From Neoarius graeffei (taxonomy: Eukaryota; Chordata; Actinopteri; Siluriformes; Ariidae), in assembly GCF_027579695.1 (NCBI RefSeq), contig NC_083570.1, forward strand, positions 9,534,793-9,598,792: a DNA stretch of 64,000 nucleotides. The letters are read 5' to 3'. Below the pieces are notes generated by a model. That model had not been told where the DNA came from and made no database searches. It saw only the letters and a list, made by a program, of their open reading frames with translations. The position numbers and the translations under genes were made by a program. Of this stretch, positions 34,936 through 47,722 are shown one piece after another (the stretch's first letter is position 1; each line of letters opens with the position of its first letter).

Positions 34936-35038
34936 TGTGGCAGTGGGGACGTGGCCAAGCATCAGTTTGTGAATGGAGAGTGGGGTCAGGGAAGGTGAGT
35001 GGCCAAGTCCTTACACTTGCCAATTAATGTGTGTGTGT
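34936..35038 (+). repeat. 3' LTR of the Gmr1-like fossil, only its first part
   Basis: Begins TGTGGCAGTGGGGACGTGG after a G-rich tract and matches the start of the 5' LTR. It stops where another LTR-like sequence begins at 35039. Confidence 0.75.
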
Positions 35039-35511
35039 TGTGACATCCCGAGAGGCTGCATCTTGGAGGGGCGCTATATTCCACGCAGATGGCTCCAACC
35101 ACTGGCAGCTGTAAGGATTTATTCTTAATTGTAAGGATTTATTCTTGATCTCAGTTTAACCAAGACTGACGTGCAAATATTTTGTGTTTAATCTTATGTG
35201 GAACATTCCATTGCTCTGTGTTCTATCTTAAGAATAGGCTGCTTATTATTGATAAGAAATGGCCTTTGATATGTGTCTGAACATCCTATCAGAACATTCT
35301 GCTTATTATTGATGTAGATAATTTGACCTGCCCAGACCAAGGTCTCTTCACTTGCACATAATCTTTCTCCCCCCTTCCCCACACACACACATGCATATAA
35401 ATTCTTCTGTAGTCTTTTGTCTTTCGGCGAAGCTATGAAATAAAAGACGGTGAAACTAATTTCTGGGTTCCTGTCTGTTTCACGAATTGCCCCAGAATAT
35501 TCTGGGTGACA
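35039..35511 (+). mobile_element. Retroviral-type LTR fossil with a short leader
   Basis: 473 bp from TGTGACATCCC to GGGTGACA, with a TATA-like CATATAAATTC near 35394, an AATAAA signal near 35440 and a primer-site-like TGGAGGGACCTATCTGCGAG directly after the end. About 60 bases of leader follow before block B begins at 35573. No internal genes remain, so it is a solo or left-end relic. It cuts into the 3' LTR of the Gmr1-like fossil and is therefore younger than it. The family within retroviruses is not determined. Confidence 0.55.
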
Positions 35512-35574
35512 TGGAGGGACCTATCTGCGAGAGTGTGATCACTCCGGTTGGGGGCAAGACCTAACAGGAGTAAA

Positions 35575-35935
35575 ACATTCGAATTGCTGAGCTGATACAG
35601 TTATATTGTTAACAACAGGGTTATTTAAGTTGTCTGGGCTTAAATGAGTAGTTTGAATTTTTTTGTTGGATATTTTCAATTTTGTGATTGAAAAAATTCA
35701 TGAAGTTGTTGCTGCTGCATATTGCAGGTGCATGTGTATCTGTAGTGGTCTTTTTCTTCGTTAATTTTGCTACAGTATTAAAAAAGAATCTAGGGTTATT
35801 TTTGTTATCTTTGATTAGGGTGGAGAGATACATTGATCTTGCAGCACTAAGAGCTTTTCTATACTTCAGGAAGCTCTCCTTCCATGCTAATTTGAATATG
35901 ACCAATTCTACAAGGAATATCATCTAACTGTGTAA
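35575..35935 (-). mobile_element. L2 LINE piece at the left edge of block B
   Basis: The minus-strand frame [20 protein letters not shown]...[12 protein letters not shown] is the pre-RT part of the L2 at 12906-16210. The rest of that LINE is missing on this side. Confidence 0.75.
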
Positions 35936-36109
35936 TCTCCTGCGTTCTCTCTCTCTCTCTCTCTCTCTCTGATACAATGTGTAAGAAACTGAGGGTGTGA
36001 GAGAGTGTCAATATGAGGCACTAATGAATTACTGGCTTAATTATGACTCATTGTACCCCAGTGTTTAATACATGATAAACTCTATTGCGCAACATCTCTT
36101 TTCTTTCAG

Positions 36110-36642
36110 ATTTCTGTTATCTGACTCTGGATCCCAACACGGCACATGGTTCTCTCCGTCTGTGTGAGAAGGACAGATTGTTGAGACGCAGTTATAAAGA
36201 GAAGCTGTTCCCTTATCACCCTGAGAGGTTTACCTCCATCGCTCAGGTATTGTGTAAGGAGAGTGTGTGTGGACGCAGTTACTGGGAGGTGGAAAGGAGC
36301 AGTGAGGGATGTGTGTACATCTCAGTCTCATATAAAGGGACCAATAAAAAAGAGCAGCCCAGACGGACCATATTTGGGTACAACGATCAGTCGAGGACTC
36401 TGGTGTGCTCTCGGACTCCTCTTCATTTCTATCATAACAACATTAAGACCGAATTTGGAGTTCCGTCACCTTCCAGAATAGGAGTGTATGTGGATCACAG
36501 TGCAGGAACTCTGTCCTTCTACAGCATCTCTGACAGGATGAAGCTCCTCCACAGAGTCCACATCACATTCACTGAGGCTCTATACACTGGGTTTACTCTG
36601 TGGGCTCCTGAATCAGTTGTCAGGTTTTCTGATCCACAATAA
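36110..36642 (+). pseudogene. Orphan PRY-SPRY exon of a TRIM gene (block B)
   Basis: Counterpart of the last exon of the TRIM gene at 11007-18528. It has an intact acceptor (TTTCTTTCAG), an open frame of 177 codons and the same stop. No RING or coiled-coil exon lies upstream: the left edge of the block is only 540 bases away, and the LTR fossils come next. It differs from its partner at a few residues (for example RLLRRS for RAVRRS, SRTLVC for SWSLVC, EALYTG for QPLYAG). It may be dead, or may be spliced from the upstream TRIM gene; the sequence cannot tell. Confidence 0.75.
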
Positions 36643-36853
36643 TGGATCATTAATGTATGGTATCCTGTACTGAGTGCTGCGGAGTTCTGGTCTGAAAGTG
36701 TTGATTAATTCCCTATAACAGCAGCTCTGACAGTAGTGCAGCTGCAAATCATTAGTGTTTCTATAGTAACAGCTCGTGTGTGTTTCTCACAAGCATTCCA
36801 CCTAAAATACTCTCTTACTGCCACTCGACATGAACATGGTGGTCTCTGAAAGA

Positions 36854-38818
36854 CTATACAGGCATCTGCCCAGGAGGTTGTGCCAGTTTTAGGGCTTGAG
36901 CAGTTTTTCGTCTCTTGTGTCTCTCATCCTCTGATTTCCGTCTATTGGATTCAAAGGTCTCAACTCCATTGCAGACCACACGCCTCCAGAGCAGTCTATC
37001 AGTTGGTGCTGTAGCCCAAAAAATAATCCCACACTCTTTAAAAGTTCTTTTTAGGGCATCATTGTATCTCTTCTGAGGAGCACCAATGTTTCTCATTCCT
37101 GTGGATCACTGACTGAAGAAAAGCTGTTTTGGAAGTTGTTTTGCACCCATTTTAACAACATGTCCATACCACCTCAGCCTATTTTGCTGAAGCATAGGCT
37201 CGATGCTTGTTAAGGAGGCTCTATCAAGAATTGCAGCATTGGTAACACGATCATACCATTGGGCGTTCATGATGGATCGTAGGTATCTTCAGTGAAATTT
37301 CTCAAGTTGTTTTCCTTGATATTGGTATGTAGTCCATGTTTTTGACCCATACAGGAGCGTTGGTATTATAGTGGCTTTATAGACTCTTATTTTAGTTTTC
37401 AACTCAAGTTCATGATGATCAAAATCATGCTTATGTAGCTTGCCAAAAGCTGTTGCTCCAGCACTAATGTTGTTATTAATTTCATGGTCAAAGGAAATAT
37501 CACTTGACACATAGCTGATGAGATATTTAAAGTGTGGGACTACCTTAAGAACAGTTCCATCCACAGAAATTTCAGGTTGGGTGGTGATTGGGATGGAGGT
37601 GTCAGAGGCAGGTCGACACACAACCTCTGTTTTAGTGCAGTTCAGTGATAGCCTGAGTCTTTTTTAGGCTTCTGCAAAGGCATCTGTGATTCTCTGCAAG
37701 CCAGCTTCTGAGTATGAACAGAGCGCAGCATCATCAGCATACTGAAGTTCCACAACTGAGGCTGTAGACACCTTACTTTTAGCTTGCAAATGATGTAGGT
37801 TGTACCATTGTATTGATAAACTATCTGTATTCCATGATAAGAAGAAGAAGAACAACAACTTTATTCATCACATGTACACTCGTGAAATTCCTCTCTGCAT
37901 TTACGCACACGTGAGCAATGAGCACAAACACGTACTCAGAGCAGTGGGCAGCCATGCTACAGCAGCCAGGGAGCAGTTAGGGGTTAGGTGCCTTGCTCAA
38001 GAGCACCTCAGCCTAAGGGCACCCCATGTTAACCTAACGACATGCCTTTGGGCTCTGGTGGAAACCAGAGCACCTGGAGGAAACCCACACAGACTCCACA
38101 CAGAAAGGCCCCCGTCAGCCGCTGGGCTCAAACCCAGAACCTTCTTGCTGTGAGGCGACAGTCAAGTCAAGTTTATTTGTATAGCGCTTTTAACAAACAT
38201 TGTCGCAAAGCAGCTTTACAGAATTTGAACGACTTAAAACATGAGCTAATTGTATCCCTAATCTATCCCTAATGAGCACGCCTGTGGCGACGGTGGCAAG
38301 GAAAAACTCCCTCAGACTACATGAGGAAGAAACCTCGAGAGGAACCAGACTCAAAAGGGAACCCATCCTCATTTGGGCAACAACAGACAGCATGACTATA
38401 ATATTAACAGTTTTAACATGAGGACAGTTTCGTTGATGTTATAATTCTTCATTGATGGAAACTTGAGTGCAAAACTGTTCATGATAACTGCAGTCCTAAA
38501 GTTAGCAAGTCAACTTTAGTCCTCAGCCATAAAAGCATTACTGTAAGAGTCCAGAGCGTCCTCCAGGTACAAGTCCAGTAACAGTGCTAACCACTATACC
38601 ACCGTGCTGCCCAGATTATGCAGATTCGGCTTGGCTACATGCAGGACAGCACCTGTGAAGAGAGCAAACAATGTAGTGGCTACACAGCTTTGTATTACAC
38701 TAACTTTCACAGGAAAAGGTTCCAGTTCTTCATCTTCACAGAGAACAGAAACAGTCATCCCATCATGGAGAAGACGAATCATTGTGATCAGTTTATCTGG
38801 GCACAAGGAATTCTCCAA
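36854..38818 (-). mobile_element. Non-LTR retrotransposon fragment, block B copy
   Basis: Same pieces as 18740-20712: LLHDGM, YADDAALC, HFKYLISYVS, YGSKTWT and RRVVCNGVETFESNRR, with additional frameshifts of its own, for example after the YADD part. Split by the same SINE/L2 insertion. Confidence 0.8.
37842..38614 (-). mobile_element. SINE with an L2 tail inside, block B copy
   Basis: Same structure as 19727-20508. The L2 tail lies at about 38162-38580 and the SINE head resumes at 38581 with ACAGTGCTAACCACTATACC. Confidence 0.7.
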
Positions 38819-38859
38819 AGAACCTCTCTATTCACTGAGAGCAAGAGATACTAAGAAAT

Positions 38860-41176
38860 ACTGAATAACGTAGAACTCCAGCATCATGAAGCTGAGAAAT
38901 TTATTGGACTTATTGTCTTTTTTTTTTTAACGAGACTAAAAAGCTGCTGTTCCATTAAACCCAGTTACAGTATGACACACAGCAGGGACCGAATAAGCCA
39001 TTCATCTCATCATGAATCAATATTGTTGATTATATTTATGATAAGACAAGTTTTCAGTCTGTTCTGATGTGAGTTCAGCAAAAATATTGAAAATGGTTCA
39101 TTTTGTTGCAGGGTCACGTGTCCATGAGCATCCTCTAGTGGTCAGAAATGATAAGACAAGTTTAAATTGCAGTCATTTAAATTTAATGAATAAATCACTC
39201 AATTTTTCATTTTCTGAAAATTTATAAAGAAATAAATGGCTAAAGTGAGATAAAGGAATTCTTTAAAGTGAATTTGATTTTATTGTCACCTACACATGAA
39301 TGTTAAATGGTAAATGTGGCCAGAGATCGATTTCTGTACTTCAATAGAAAGTATCATGTATGTCATTTATGTTCTTTTCCCATTTTGTCCTTTCTTTCTG
39401 TCCATGGTGAAATCACATTTTAAAATCAGAACTCCAGATAGAATTCTATAATATGCGAATACAATCGAGTTGTTATTTGGAGGCTCAGTTTTACAGAGTA
39501 GCACCGCATCACTGAAAAACAACAAAACAAAAAAACCCCAGCAGCCTATAAACATCAATTCTGTATCTTCACTAAAAGATACACAAGAGGATTTACAGCA
39601 GGACCGTGTCTTACTACAAGCACTAAAAACTACCACATTGTGTTCATTAAGGATGGAAATAAAGCAGAAATATTTCACTGTCATCTGCACTTCAGTGTCA
39701 TTTGCTCTGCTGAAATATTTTCCTCATTCTGTCAGTTTGGAATTTAGTGAGGAGTAAAAATGAATCGGAATAAATGACTCTTTATTACCACAAGGGGAGT
39801 CAAAACCTGATTTGATTTATTTTGCATTGTTTATTGCTAATAGAAGTCCCACTTTCTCATGAACAGATTGTTGAAATGGAAATGAAGTTGGTAGATGAAT
39901 ATGTTTGAGATCAGAGATCCTGAGTCGCCTCTATCAGTCATTAGATGTGTCTTTGAGAAGTAGGAGAACACTGGAGAACCAGGAGGAAACCCACACTGAC
40001 ATGGGTCATTTTACCTTTGGGTCATTTTAACATTGTTAACAGACTGAAATGAATCTCCTGAAAGGCAGAAGAAAGAAATCTGCTAGTAGTGTTAACACAA
40101 GACTTTATCTAATCCCAGTCAGTGCAGGGTTCAAACCCCATCCACCAGAAATATCATTAAAATCAAAGGGAAAGACAGAGACGAGGCGAGATCATCAACA
40201 GGAGATCTAGCCAGAATAAACACGGCTCACAACTGAGGAGATTTAATAACACACTGGAAGGATTCACAGTTACTGTAGGATCTATGTGCATTTTATAACA
40301 ACAGACAGGAAATGAGTGGAGGAAGTGAAGTTATTCAAAATGTGTGTAAAGCCGCCCTCTGGTGGTCTGGAGGAGAAATGTCCAGGTTAAATATTAGTGT
40401 TCATCCACGTTTCTTTTATTTTTATTTGTGAACACACAGGTCTAAAATAATTTCACTTCAATGAGCTGTTACTATAGAAACAAGAACGTATTAGAGCAAG
40501 CCCATTAATAAAAACCTGCACTATTGTCAGAGCTGCTGTTATAGAAAATTAATCAACACCTTCTGACCAATCAGAATAGACAACTGGAACAGAATTGTTT
40601 TTTTTTTTTTTTTGCTTTATTTGATTGAAAATTAAAAGGATTAAAAAAAAAAAGTTTTTCCAACAATCATGTTGAGAATCTAAATCAGGAGTCAGACCAC
40701 AGACAGATCCAGTTCACAGAGACAGATTTATCATCATTATTCACACACACAATATATGACAACATTAAAAGAGATGTTTTTTGGAGGAAAAAGTCAGTTG
40801 TAGGTTTACAGTGATTTTCACAAACACATATTTAAGACACTGTAGTTATTTCCCACAGATTAAATCATCTAAAAATATCCATCCAAAGTGGAGAAAAACC
40901 CCGTTGCGTATCAATCCAGCGGCCTGCTGACATCCTGACCTCAGTATTAAAAGCTTCTGTCTGAAAATGAGTTCAGCACAGAAACTTCATCACTGGGGGA
41001 AACTTTATTCTCCTGTGCTCTTATCTTTTATTCTGCAAAGCTTTGATTGTAATATTTGCATGGATTAAAGCAAAAAAAAAAATATTTGACTGAAAATTTA
41101 CGGGGGCGTTATGGGTGGATTTCGATGAAATTCTGAGAATGGTTAACTTAGAACTGATAACTTTATTATCAATTAA
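38860..41176. other. No gene recognised in block B
   Basis: Counterpart of 20750-23091. It includes a reversed family X fragment near 40430-40600 and a T-run followed by an A-run near 40598-40654. Confidence 0.6.
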
Positions 41177-41585
41177 TTAATGGATTAATATATTCAATTT
41201 ATTGTTGAGTGATTCTTCACCATTGTTTGTTTTTGAGATAAAAGCACAGACACGTATTTTCTGTGCACAGACACGATCAGCCATAGATGGACTGACCTCC
41301 GTTGAGGTGCGACTTGCTCCTGGGAAAGAAGAGGTGTGCTGAAGACCCCTTACATTGGCCTTGTGGCTGGCTTCCAGTTGATGGCGCGACAGCACTTTCT
41401 TTCTATTGCTTCCGTATATTATTTTTTTGTGGCAAACCGCACAAATGTTTAGTTTTTTTGCACCATGAACTAAATGGCTTTCCGTTTTCACCTATTTCGT
41501 ACAGCCAAGCCCACCTCCACTTGTTTTTTACACCTTTATCGATGGCAGACACATCAGTGCCTTCTTTCATGTAAAGCGCATCCAT
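41177..41585 (-). pseudogene. BED-like zinc-finger relic, block B copy
   Basis: Same two-frame structure as 23092-23500, with a few substitutions (for example ASRTST for ARLTST and SMADR for SMTDR). Confidence 0.5.
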
Positions 41586-42137
41586 GCTGCCGAAACCGAA
41601 AGCAGAATGACATGCTCCTCTATGCTCGACGTCAATATAGAAAAAAGTTTGGATCTTCGCTTAAATTAAAATTGGGATTTGACCTTACTTTGTGTTGAAT
41701 ACGACTTCAAAAACAATTCAAGATTTTATTAAGAGAAATATTGTGGCCAACAGGAGTGTTAAGTTACCTAAAAGATGGCGTGAAGTTGGCTGCTATCTAC
41801 TTTGCGTTCGTTCTCATTTTCCTCCATCATTTCATAGGCCAGAAACAGATGTTTTGACGTAATTTAACTTAGTAGGCTATGATTATTATTTAACCGTAGT
41901 CTTCTAGATATTTTGACTGTTTGGGGCACTGAACGCTGGTGTATGATTTTCAGGGAATAAAGTTTACCGCATGTCGGAACATCATTGCGCTCGCAGCCTC
42001 CAACTCCTCAAACGTCCTTTAAAATTGTGATATAACGTAGGCTATAAGGCACAGTTCTAACATACCTTACACATTGGCCTAATGAAAATAATAATTGTTG
42101 GGGCATCTGCTGATTTGTTAGCTATAAATTTAGGTCT

Positions 42138-42514
42138 GGGCAGCACGGTGGCGTAGTGGTTAGCGCTGTCGCCTCACAGCAAGAAGGTCCTGGGTTCGAG
42201 CCCCGGGGCCGGCAAGGGCCTTTCTGTGCGGAGTTTGCATGTTCTCCCCGTGTCTGCGTGGGTTTCCTCCGGGTGCTCCGGTTTCCCCCACAGTCCAAAG
42301 ACATGCAGGTTAGGTTAACTGGTGACTCTAAATTGACCGTAGGTGTGAATGTGAGTGTGAATGGTTGTCTGTGTCTATGTGTCAGCCCTGTGATGACCTG
42401 GCGACTTGTCCAGGGTGTACCCCGCCTTTCGCCCGTAGTCAGCTGGGATAGGCTCCAGCTTGCCTGCGACCCTGTAGAACAGGATAAAGCGGCTAGAGAT
42501 AATGAGATGAGATG
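42138..42514 (+). mobile_element. tRNA-headed SINE (block B), best-preserved copy
   Basis: 377 bp, from GGGCAGCACGGTGGCGTAGT to GATAATGAGATGAGATG. The flanking duplication is AAATTTAGGTCT (42126-42137) and the diverged AAATTAAGGTTT (42515-42526). It shares its insertion site with 24052-24420. Confidence 0.88.
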
Positions 42515-43220
42515 AAATTAAGGTTTAATTACTTCTGACAGTCTGCAAGCATTGCACCGTCGGGTCTTCAAGTCTGGCTGAAGCAGAGGAGCGGGCTTTC
42601 CGGGGTTTATTTTTTCGTGTTTTTTTTTTAACATGCTCTATTTCTATATGTCCAGGTTTGAACTAAGTCATTTTGGCAAGATTTAATTTAATACAAAACA
42701 GAAATGGTCAGACACAAGCGCGCCAAGCACATGGGAATGTATTTTGCCAATTTTGACAGCGCATGTTTTTTTAATGCCGCACTGTAGACAGCGAACGTTT
42801 AAACATGATCAAACATAGGAAATGAACGACACAAAGCATGGCTCAAAAACAAAAAAGTTAAATAAACCCTACTGATAGTTGATGGTGTTGCAACACATCA
42901 GTGTTATAACCCAATCTCTACCCAACCACCCGTCATTTTAATTCTCCTCGGATCAGCGCCGACCGCACATTTGGCCTTATTTTTATCCAAATAATTTGAA
43001 TAAAAATCCCAAACTCACAGATAAACCTGGATTTATAAGGTTCTATCTGCGGACCAATCATCATCCAGGCTGAATATGGGATGAACACGACATCGGCATA
43101 TTTTATAATCTAAATATTAAAATGAGTGTTTTTGTGCAGCTGGATTGTGTTCTAGTGAAACAGACGACTGAGCAACAACGTGGCAACGTGCAGGAATTTT
43201 ACAGAAAACACTACACACTT

Positions 43221-44313
43221 TTATTCTGGATCACACAATCTCACTGTAGAACCAGAAAACCAGTAGGGTCCAAACCCAGCGTATAGAGGCTGAGTGAATG
43301 TGGTGTGGACTCTGTGGAGGAGCTTCATCGTGTCAGAGACGCTGTAGAAGGACAGAGTTCCTGCACTGTGATCCACATACACTCCTATTCTGGAGGGGGA
43401 TGGAACTCTGAGATCAGTCTTAAAGTTGTTGTGATAGAAAGAGAGAGAAGAAAAAGAAGAACACTGCAGACTCCAGGACTGATTGTTGAATCCAAACCCA
43501 CACTCATTACCCAGTGCTTTCCTGCTGATATCTTTATACGAGACTGATATGTCCACAACACCACCAGCACCGCTCCACTCCACCTCCCAGTAACAGCGTC
43601 CACACACACTCTCCTTACACAACACCTGATCCCAGTAATCAAATCTCTCTGGATGATCAGAGTAACGCTGCTCTCTCTCACTGACTCTCACCGCTCTGTT
43701 CTTCTCAGACAGAATGAGGCGACGATGTGCCGTGTTGGGATCCAGAGTCAGATAACAGAAATCTAAAATAAGAGAGAAAAACAAACTGAACAATGTGAAC
43801 ATGAATATCTGCGCTGGGGGCGTGGTCACGAAAACAGCAGTTTGGTTGCAGTGAAAACTTTTCTATGTAGAACCCTGTCACTCCCCCCTCCCCCCACTCT
43901 GGGCTCAAGAACACAACAAAAGGGCAATAATATAACAACCAATCAGAATTCAGATACAACAACCAATCAGAATTCAGATACATTCTGTTGTCAAGTAAAA
44001 TTGTAACCTGTCAAAGTTCTCGAGCCCTCGTGCTGTTTTACCGTTAGATCAATCACATATCAGCTTAAACTAGCATTCTAAAACTAGTTAAAGATCCCAC
44101 AGAAGAGAGCGACTCCCCCTGCCAGCCTCATGGAACTGAATAAGTTGACTTAATTAAAAAGTTTACTGTTCTATGAAAGGGTGTGTTTGCATGATCATTA
44201 TTATTTTACTAGTGGCATAAAATTGTCTTGAAAAGACGTCAAGAATAATATCGTTTATCACAATAATTTCTGAGACAATATATCATCCAACAAAATGTAT
44301 CATGACAAGCCTA

Positions 44314-44349
<36 letters not shown>

Positions 44350-45158
44350 TTAGATTTACATTTCAGAAACTCTTCTCTGCTCTGTGGTTCTGGTTCTGAA
44401 ATGATCTGAACTGCTGCAGCTGTGGAGAGAAAAATAGAAACATGAGTTTGTGTAAAAGATGGAAAGAGTTTAAAGTGATCCAGTCAGTTTTTTCATTTTA
44501 AATCAGTGTTTTAGTTCAAAGCGTCGGGTGAATAAAGTGTCTGCAGAAAAGAAAGCAGGAGCATCGCTAAGAAATAACACATCACTGTGTTTCTCCAGCA
44601 GGAACAGCTCCTCTTACCATGTGGAGGGATTTTGTTGAATTCCTCCTCACAGAATTCCTCGAGTCTCTTTTTCAGATCTGAGAGAGAATTCCTCACTCCA
44701 TCAAATGAGAGATGCTGGACAGTGACGCTGGATGTGTGAAAATTTGGTCTGCCCCATGGAGGAGACTGACGTCCAAAAGCTAAAACCTACAGAAAGCAAA
44801 TGAAATGTAAAACCCACTTGTGATGTCAGACAGGGACATTTATTGTTCCCTTAATGAGAGGTGTTTTAGAGAGTGTGTGAGGAACAGCTGGCTCTGTAGA
44901 TCAGACAGTGAGTGTTACCTGGAGGAAATGGATGTGATCGTGTGTGTGTGAAAGCTGCTCCAGCTCAGTGACTCTCCTCTGAAGATCAGCAATCTCCTGC
45001 TCCAGTTGCTCCAGGAGTCGTTCAGCTCGACTCAGTTCAGCCTTCTCCTGATCTCTGATCAGCTCCGTCACCTCCCAGCGCTTTTTCTCCATGGAGCTGA
45101 TCAGCTCAGTAAAGATCCTCTCACTGTCCTCCACTGCTGTCTGTGCACTGAGCTGTTA

Positions 45159-45200
<42 letters not shown>

Positions 45201-45511
45201 GATTTAAAGCTCATCTATCATTCCCTCTCTTACTGGGACTGTAAATGACTCGTTGTCCATGTTGTGTGTGTTTCTAGGAGCAGCTCTGTCTCTGCTCACT
45301 GCTCACCTTTATAGTGTTCACAGCCTGTTCCAGCTCCTGCACCTTCTTCTGCTTCTCCTGGATTCTCTGCTGGGATTTCATCTGCTCCTCCTTTAACTCA
45401 CTCTGAGGACAAATAAAATACATTCAGCTTTTTATACAGTACGAGCGAACTGGTTCCATATTAATGTCAGTTCAAAGTACATTCATGTTTCGCTCTGAAG
45501 GTTATGTACTC

Positions 45512-45544
<33 letters not shown>

Positions 45545-47608
45545 AATGTTCACTAACTGATCTGGGCTGGGTTTCCCGAAAGCCTCTTAACAAGAGAGTT
45601 TTAAATGACCTCTTAAGATCCATCATCAAGCTTATGTGGTTTTCCCGAACAACATCGTAGCACAAGTCGTCCTTTAGTTTGCTCGGAATTTACGAGAGAC
45701 CCGGAGCACTCGTTCAGAACAAAGAGCGACTCGCTCGCTGCCGAATCCACAGAATGCGCATGCGGCTCTGAGGGACTCTCACAGTCAGCGGGGGAAACTG
45801 GGGTTGAATCTGCTGGTGGTGTTCAATTAATTTTCTTGTACATTGCAAGAACATCGAGTTAATTATCAGAGGTGGACAGTAACGAAGTACATTTACTTGA
45901 GTTCTGTACTGAAGTACACTTTTTGAGTATCTGTACTTTACTTGAGTATTTTTTTGGGGGAACTTTAACTTCACTCCATTTGAAAGACAAATATCGTCCT
46001 TTTTACTCCACTACATTTCTATCAAGGTCCTTGTTAGTCATTACTATGAAGCAGCTTTGAAAGTGGATGTTTTTTTCTTTTCTAAAACGTGATTGGTTTT
46101 TCCGCAGGTGACACTGAGACAGTCTATCAGTAATCACTAGGGTCACGTCACGTCCATAGACTGGATAAAATCAAGATCAATGATTTCTCCGCAGCATTAT
46201 TTAACACGATCAGTTGATGGCAGAATGGAAGGAGGCGGTTCTTCTGGGGAATGCACACACCCACGGTTCTATATCTAGAACCCATGGTTCAGTTTTCTGA
46301 AAGGAATAAAGAGTCATTTTGCTTTAAATGTTTGCTTTGTTTGCCTAAAACGGAGCACATCACAGCCTACAAAAACTCGCCATCCCACCTGTGGAAGCAT
46401 ATTGAGTGATATAAACGTTTTATTAGCTTGCAGTGAAGTTGTCTGTGCTTTTAGAGTTAGTGATAATGTTGAAATAGCTACGCAGTCTGATTAGTCAAAT
46501 GATTTTCTGTGGATTTGCCCGCCAAGTTGCCATAGTCTTGTCCATGGCTAATGTTTACACACAGCTAGTTAACTTGGACACTGTTAGTTATGTCCAATAC
46601 GATTGCCTTTAGCAGCTACTGATGCCTATATCGGGGACGCGAACTGCAAAGACGCACTTTGTCCTGTTGCTCTTTAGACTCCTTCTTATGAGTGAATTCC
46701 GGAAAACCACACACAGAGACAACGTTCATTCCTTAAGAGAGTCTCTCAACTCTCTCTTTAGGTCTAAAGGGCAACGTTATCAGGAAACCCACCCCTAACC
46801 AGATTACGACCATCACTGAAGATAAATTTAACACTCTGTTCACCAGAACACAGACAATTTTAATCAGCTTTTACAGAATCCTTCTGATTGAGACACACAT
46901 TGAAATTAAAGTTCAAATCATATCACTGACTAAAGCACCTATTTTTGGTTTCAAGATGGGAAACTATAATTAAGATGATTTAATTCTGGAAAGATTTCTA
47001 GTTCTCACCTGTTTTTCAGCTCTTTCTGTTGCAACTGAAACAGCGTCATGGTTTTTATGTTTCTCCAACATGCACAAATAACAGATGCAGGTTTGATCAG
47101 TACGACAGTAGATCTCAATCAGCTTGTTATGTTCAGAGCAGATCTTCTCTTGGAGTTTTGCTGAGGCTTCAATTAATGTGTGTTTTTTCAAAGCAGGACG
47201 TTCAAGATGAGGTTTCAGATGAATTTCACAAAATGAAGTCAAACAAATCAGACAGGACTTGATGGCTTTGTGTTTTCTCCCGGTGCAGAAATCACACTCC
47301 ACATCTCCAGGTCCAGCGTAACAGTGAGCAGGAGAAGCAGCTTGGACTTCAGTCTTCTTCAGTTTCTCCACCACTTCATCCAGCATGTTGTTTCTGCGTA
47401 GAACAGGCCTTGTCGTGAAAGTGTCTCTGCACTGAGGACAGCTGTAGACGCCCTTCTGATCCTCTTGATCCCAGCAGCCATTAATACACACCTTACAGAA
47501 ACTGTGACCACAGAGGATAGTCACCGGATCCTTCAGGAGATCCAGACACACTGGACACATGAACTGGTCCACAGAAAGCTGATCTACTGAAATACTGGCC
47601 TCAGCCAT
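43221..47608 (-). CDS. Fish TRIM-family E3 ligase, complete (finTRIM-like, block B)
   Basis: Exons, read downward: 47608-47009, 45402-45307, 45152-44919, 44786-44618, 44419-44360 and 43762-43221. They join to 1701 bp, 566 aa, open throughout. Domain order equals that of 25129-29556: RING, B-box1, B-box2, coiled coil, PRY-SPRY. Start chosen at [10 protein letters not shown]; the frame stays open 42 codons further up through a GA/CT run, but those codons are low-complexity and probably 5' UTR. It is near-identical to its block A partner except for a dense patch at the end of B-box2 (47025-47078, MLEKHKNHDAVSVAT for [15 protein letters not shown]) and loops of the SPRY. Both genes look functional. 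Confidence 0.93.
45161..45199 (-). repeat. CA tract next to the coiled-coil exon acceptor, block B
   Basis: Longest of the three tracts at this acceptor; only CCTAACAG separates it from the exon on the coding strand. Confidence 0.9.
45563..46794. mobile_element. Harbinger-like MITE with hAT fragment, block B copy
   Basis: Same composite as 27516-28750. The hAT end CAGAGGTGGACAGTAAC lies at 45867. Confidence 0.5.
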
Positions 47609-47688
47609 TTTCCTGAAATCGCACAGAGAGAGAGAGAGATCAGTTTTGTTTTCTCTGAAATGACAAGTTACTTCCTGGTTCTGTGTGT

Positions 47689-47722
<34 letters not shown>

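Larger units (their letters stand above)
30354..35038 (+). mobile_element. Ty3/gypsy-like LTR retrotransposon fossil with INT before RT (Gmr1-like)
   Basis: 5' LTR 30354-30659 (TGTCC...TTACA). A primer-binding site, TGGTGCAGAAACCCGGGA, follows at 30661. Parts in order: gag (about 30852-31400), protease region (about 31750-32010), integrase (about 32400-33330: GMDLVGPLD, DYATQYPEV, YHPQTDG), reverse transcriptase (about 33640-34240: VDYRKVN, YLDDIIIYS), RNase H (about 34300-34918: DALDRGLGAVLSQ), a purine-rich tract, then a truncated 3' LTR (34936-35038). Integrase upstream of RT is the mark of the Gmr1 group among Ty3/gypsy elements. It is broken, with roughly ten breaks. The LTRs differ at about one site in ten over the 100 bases that can be compared, so it is fairly old. 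Confidence 0.85.
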
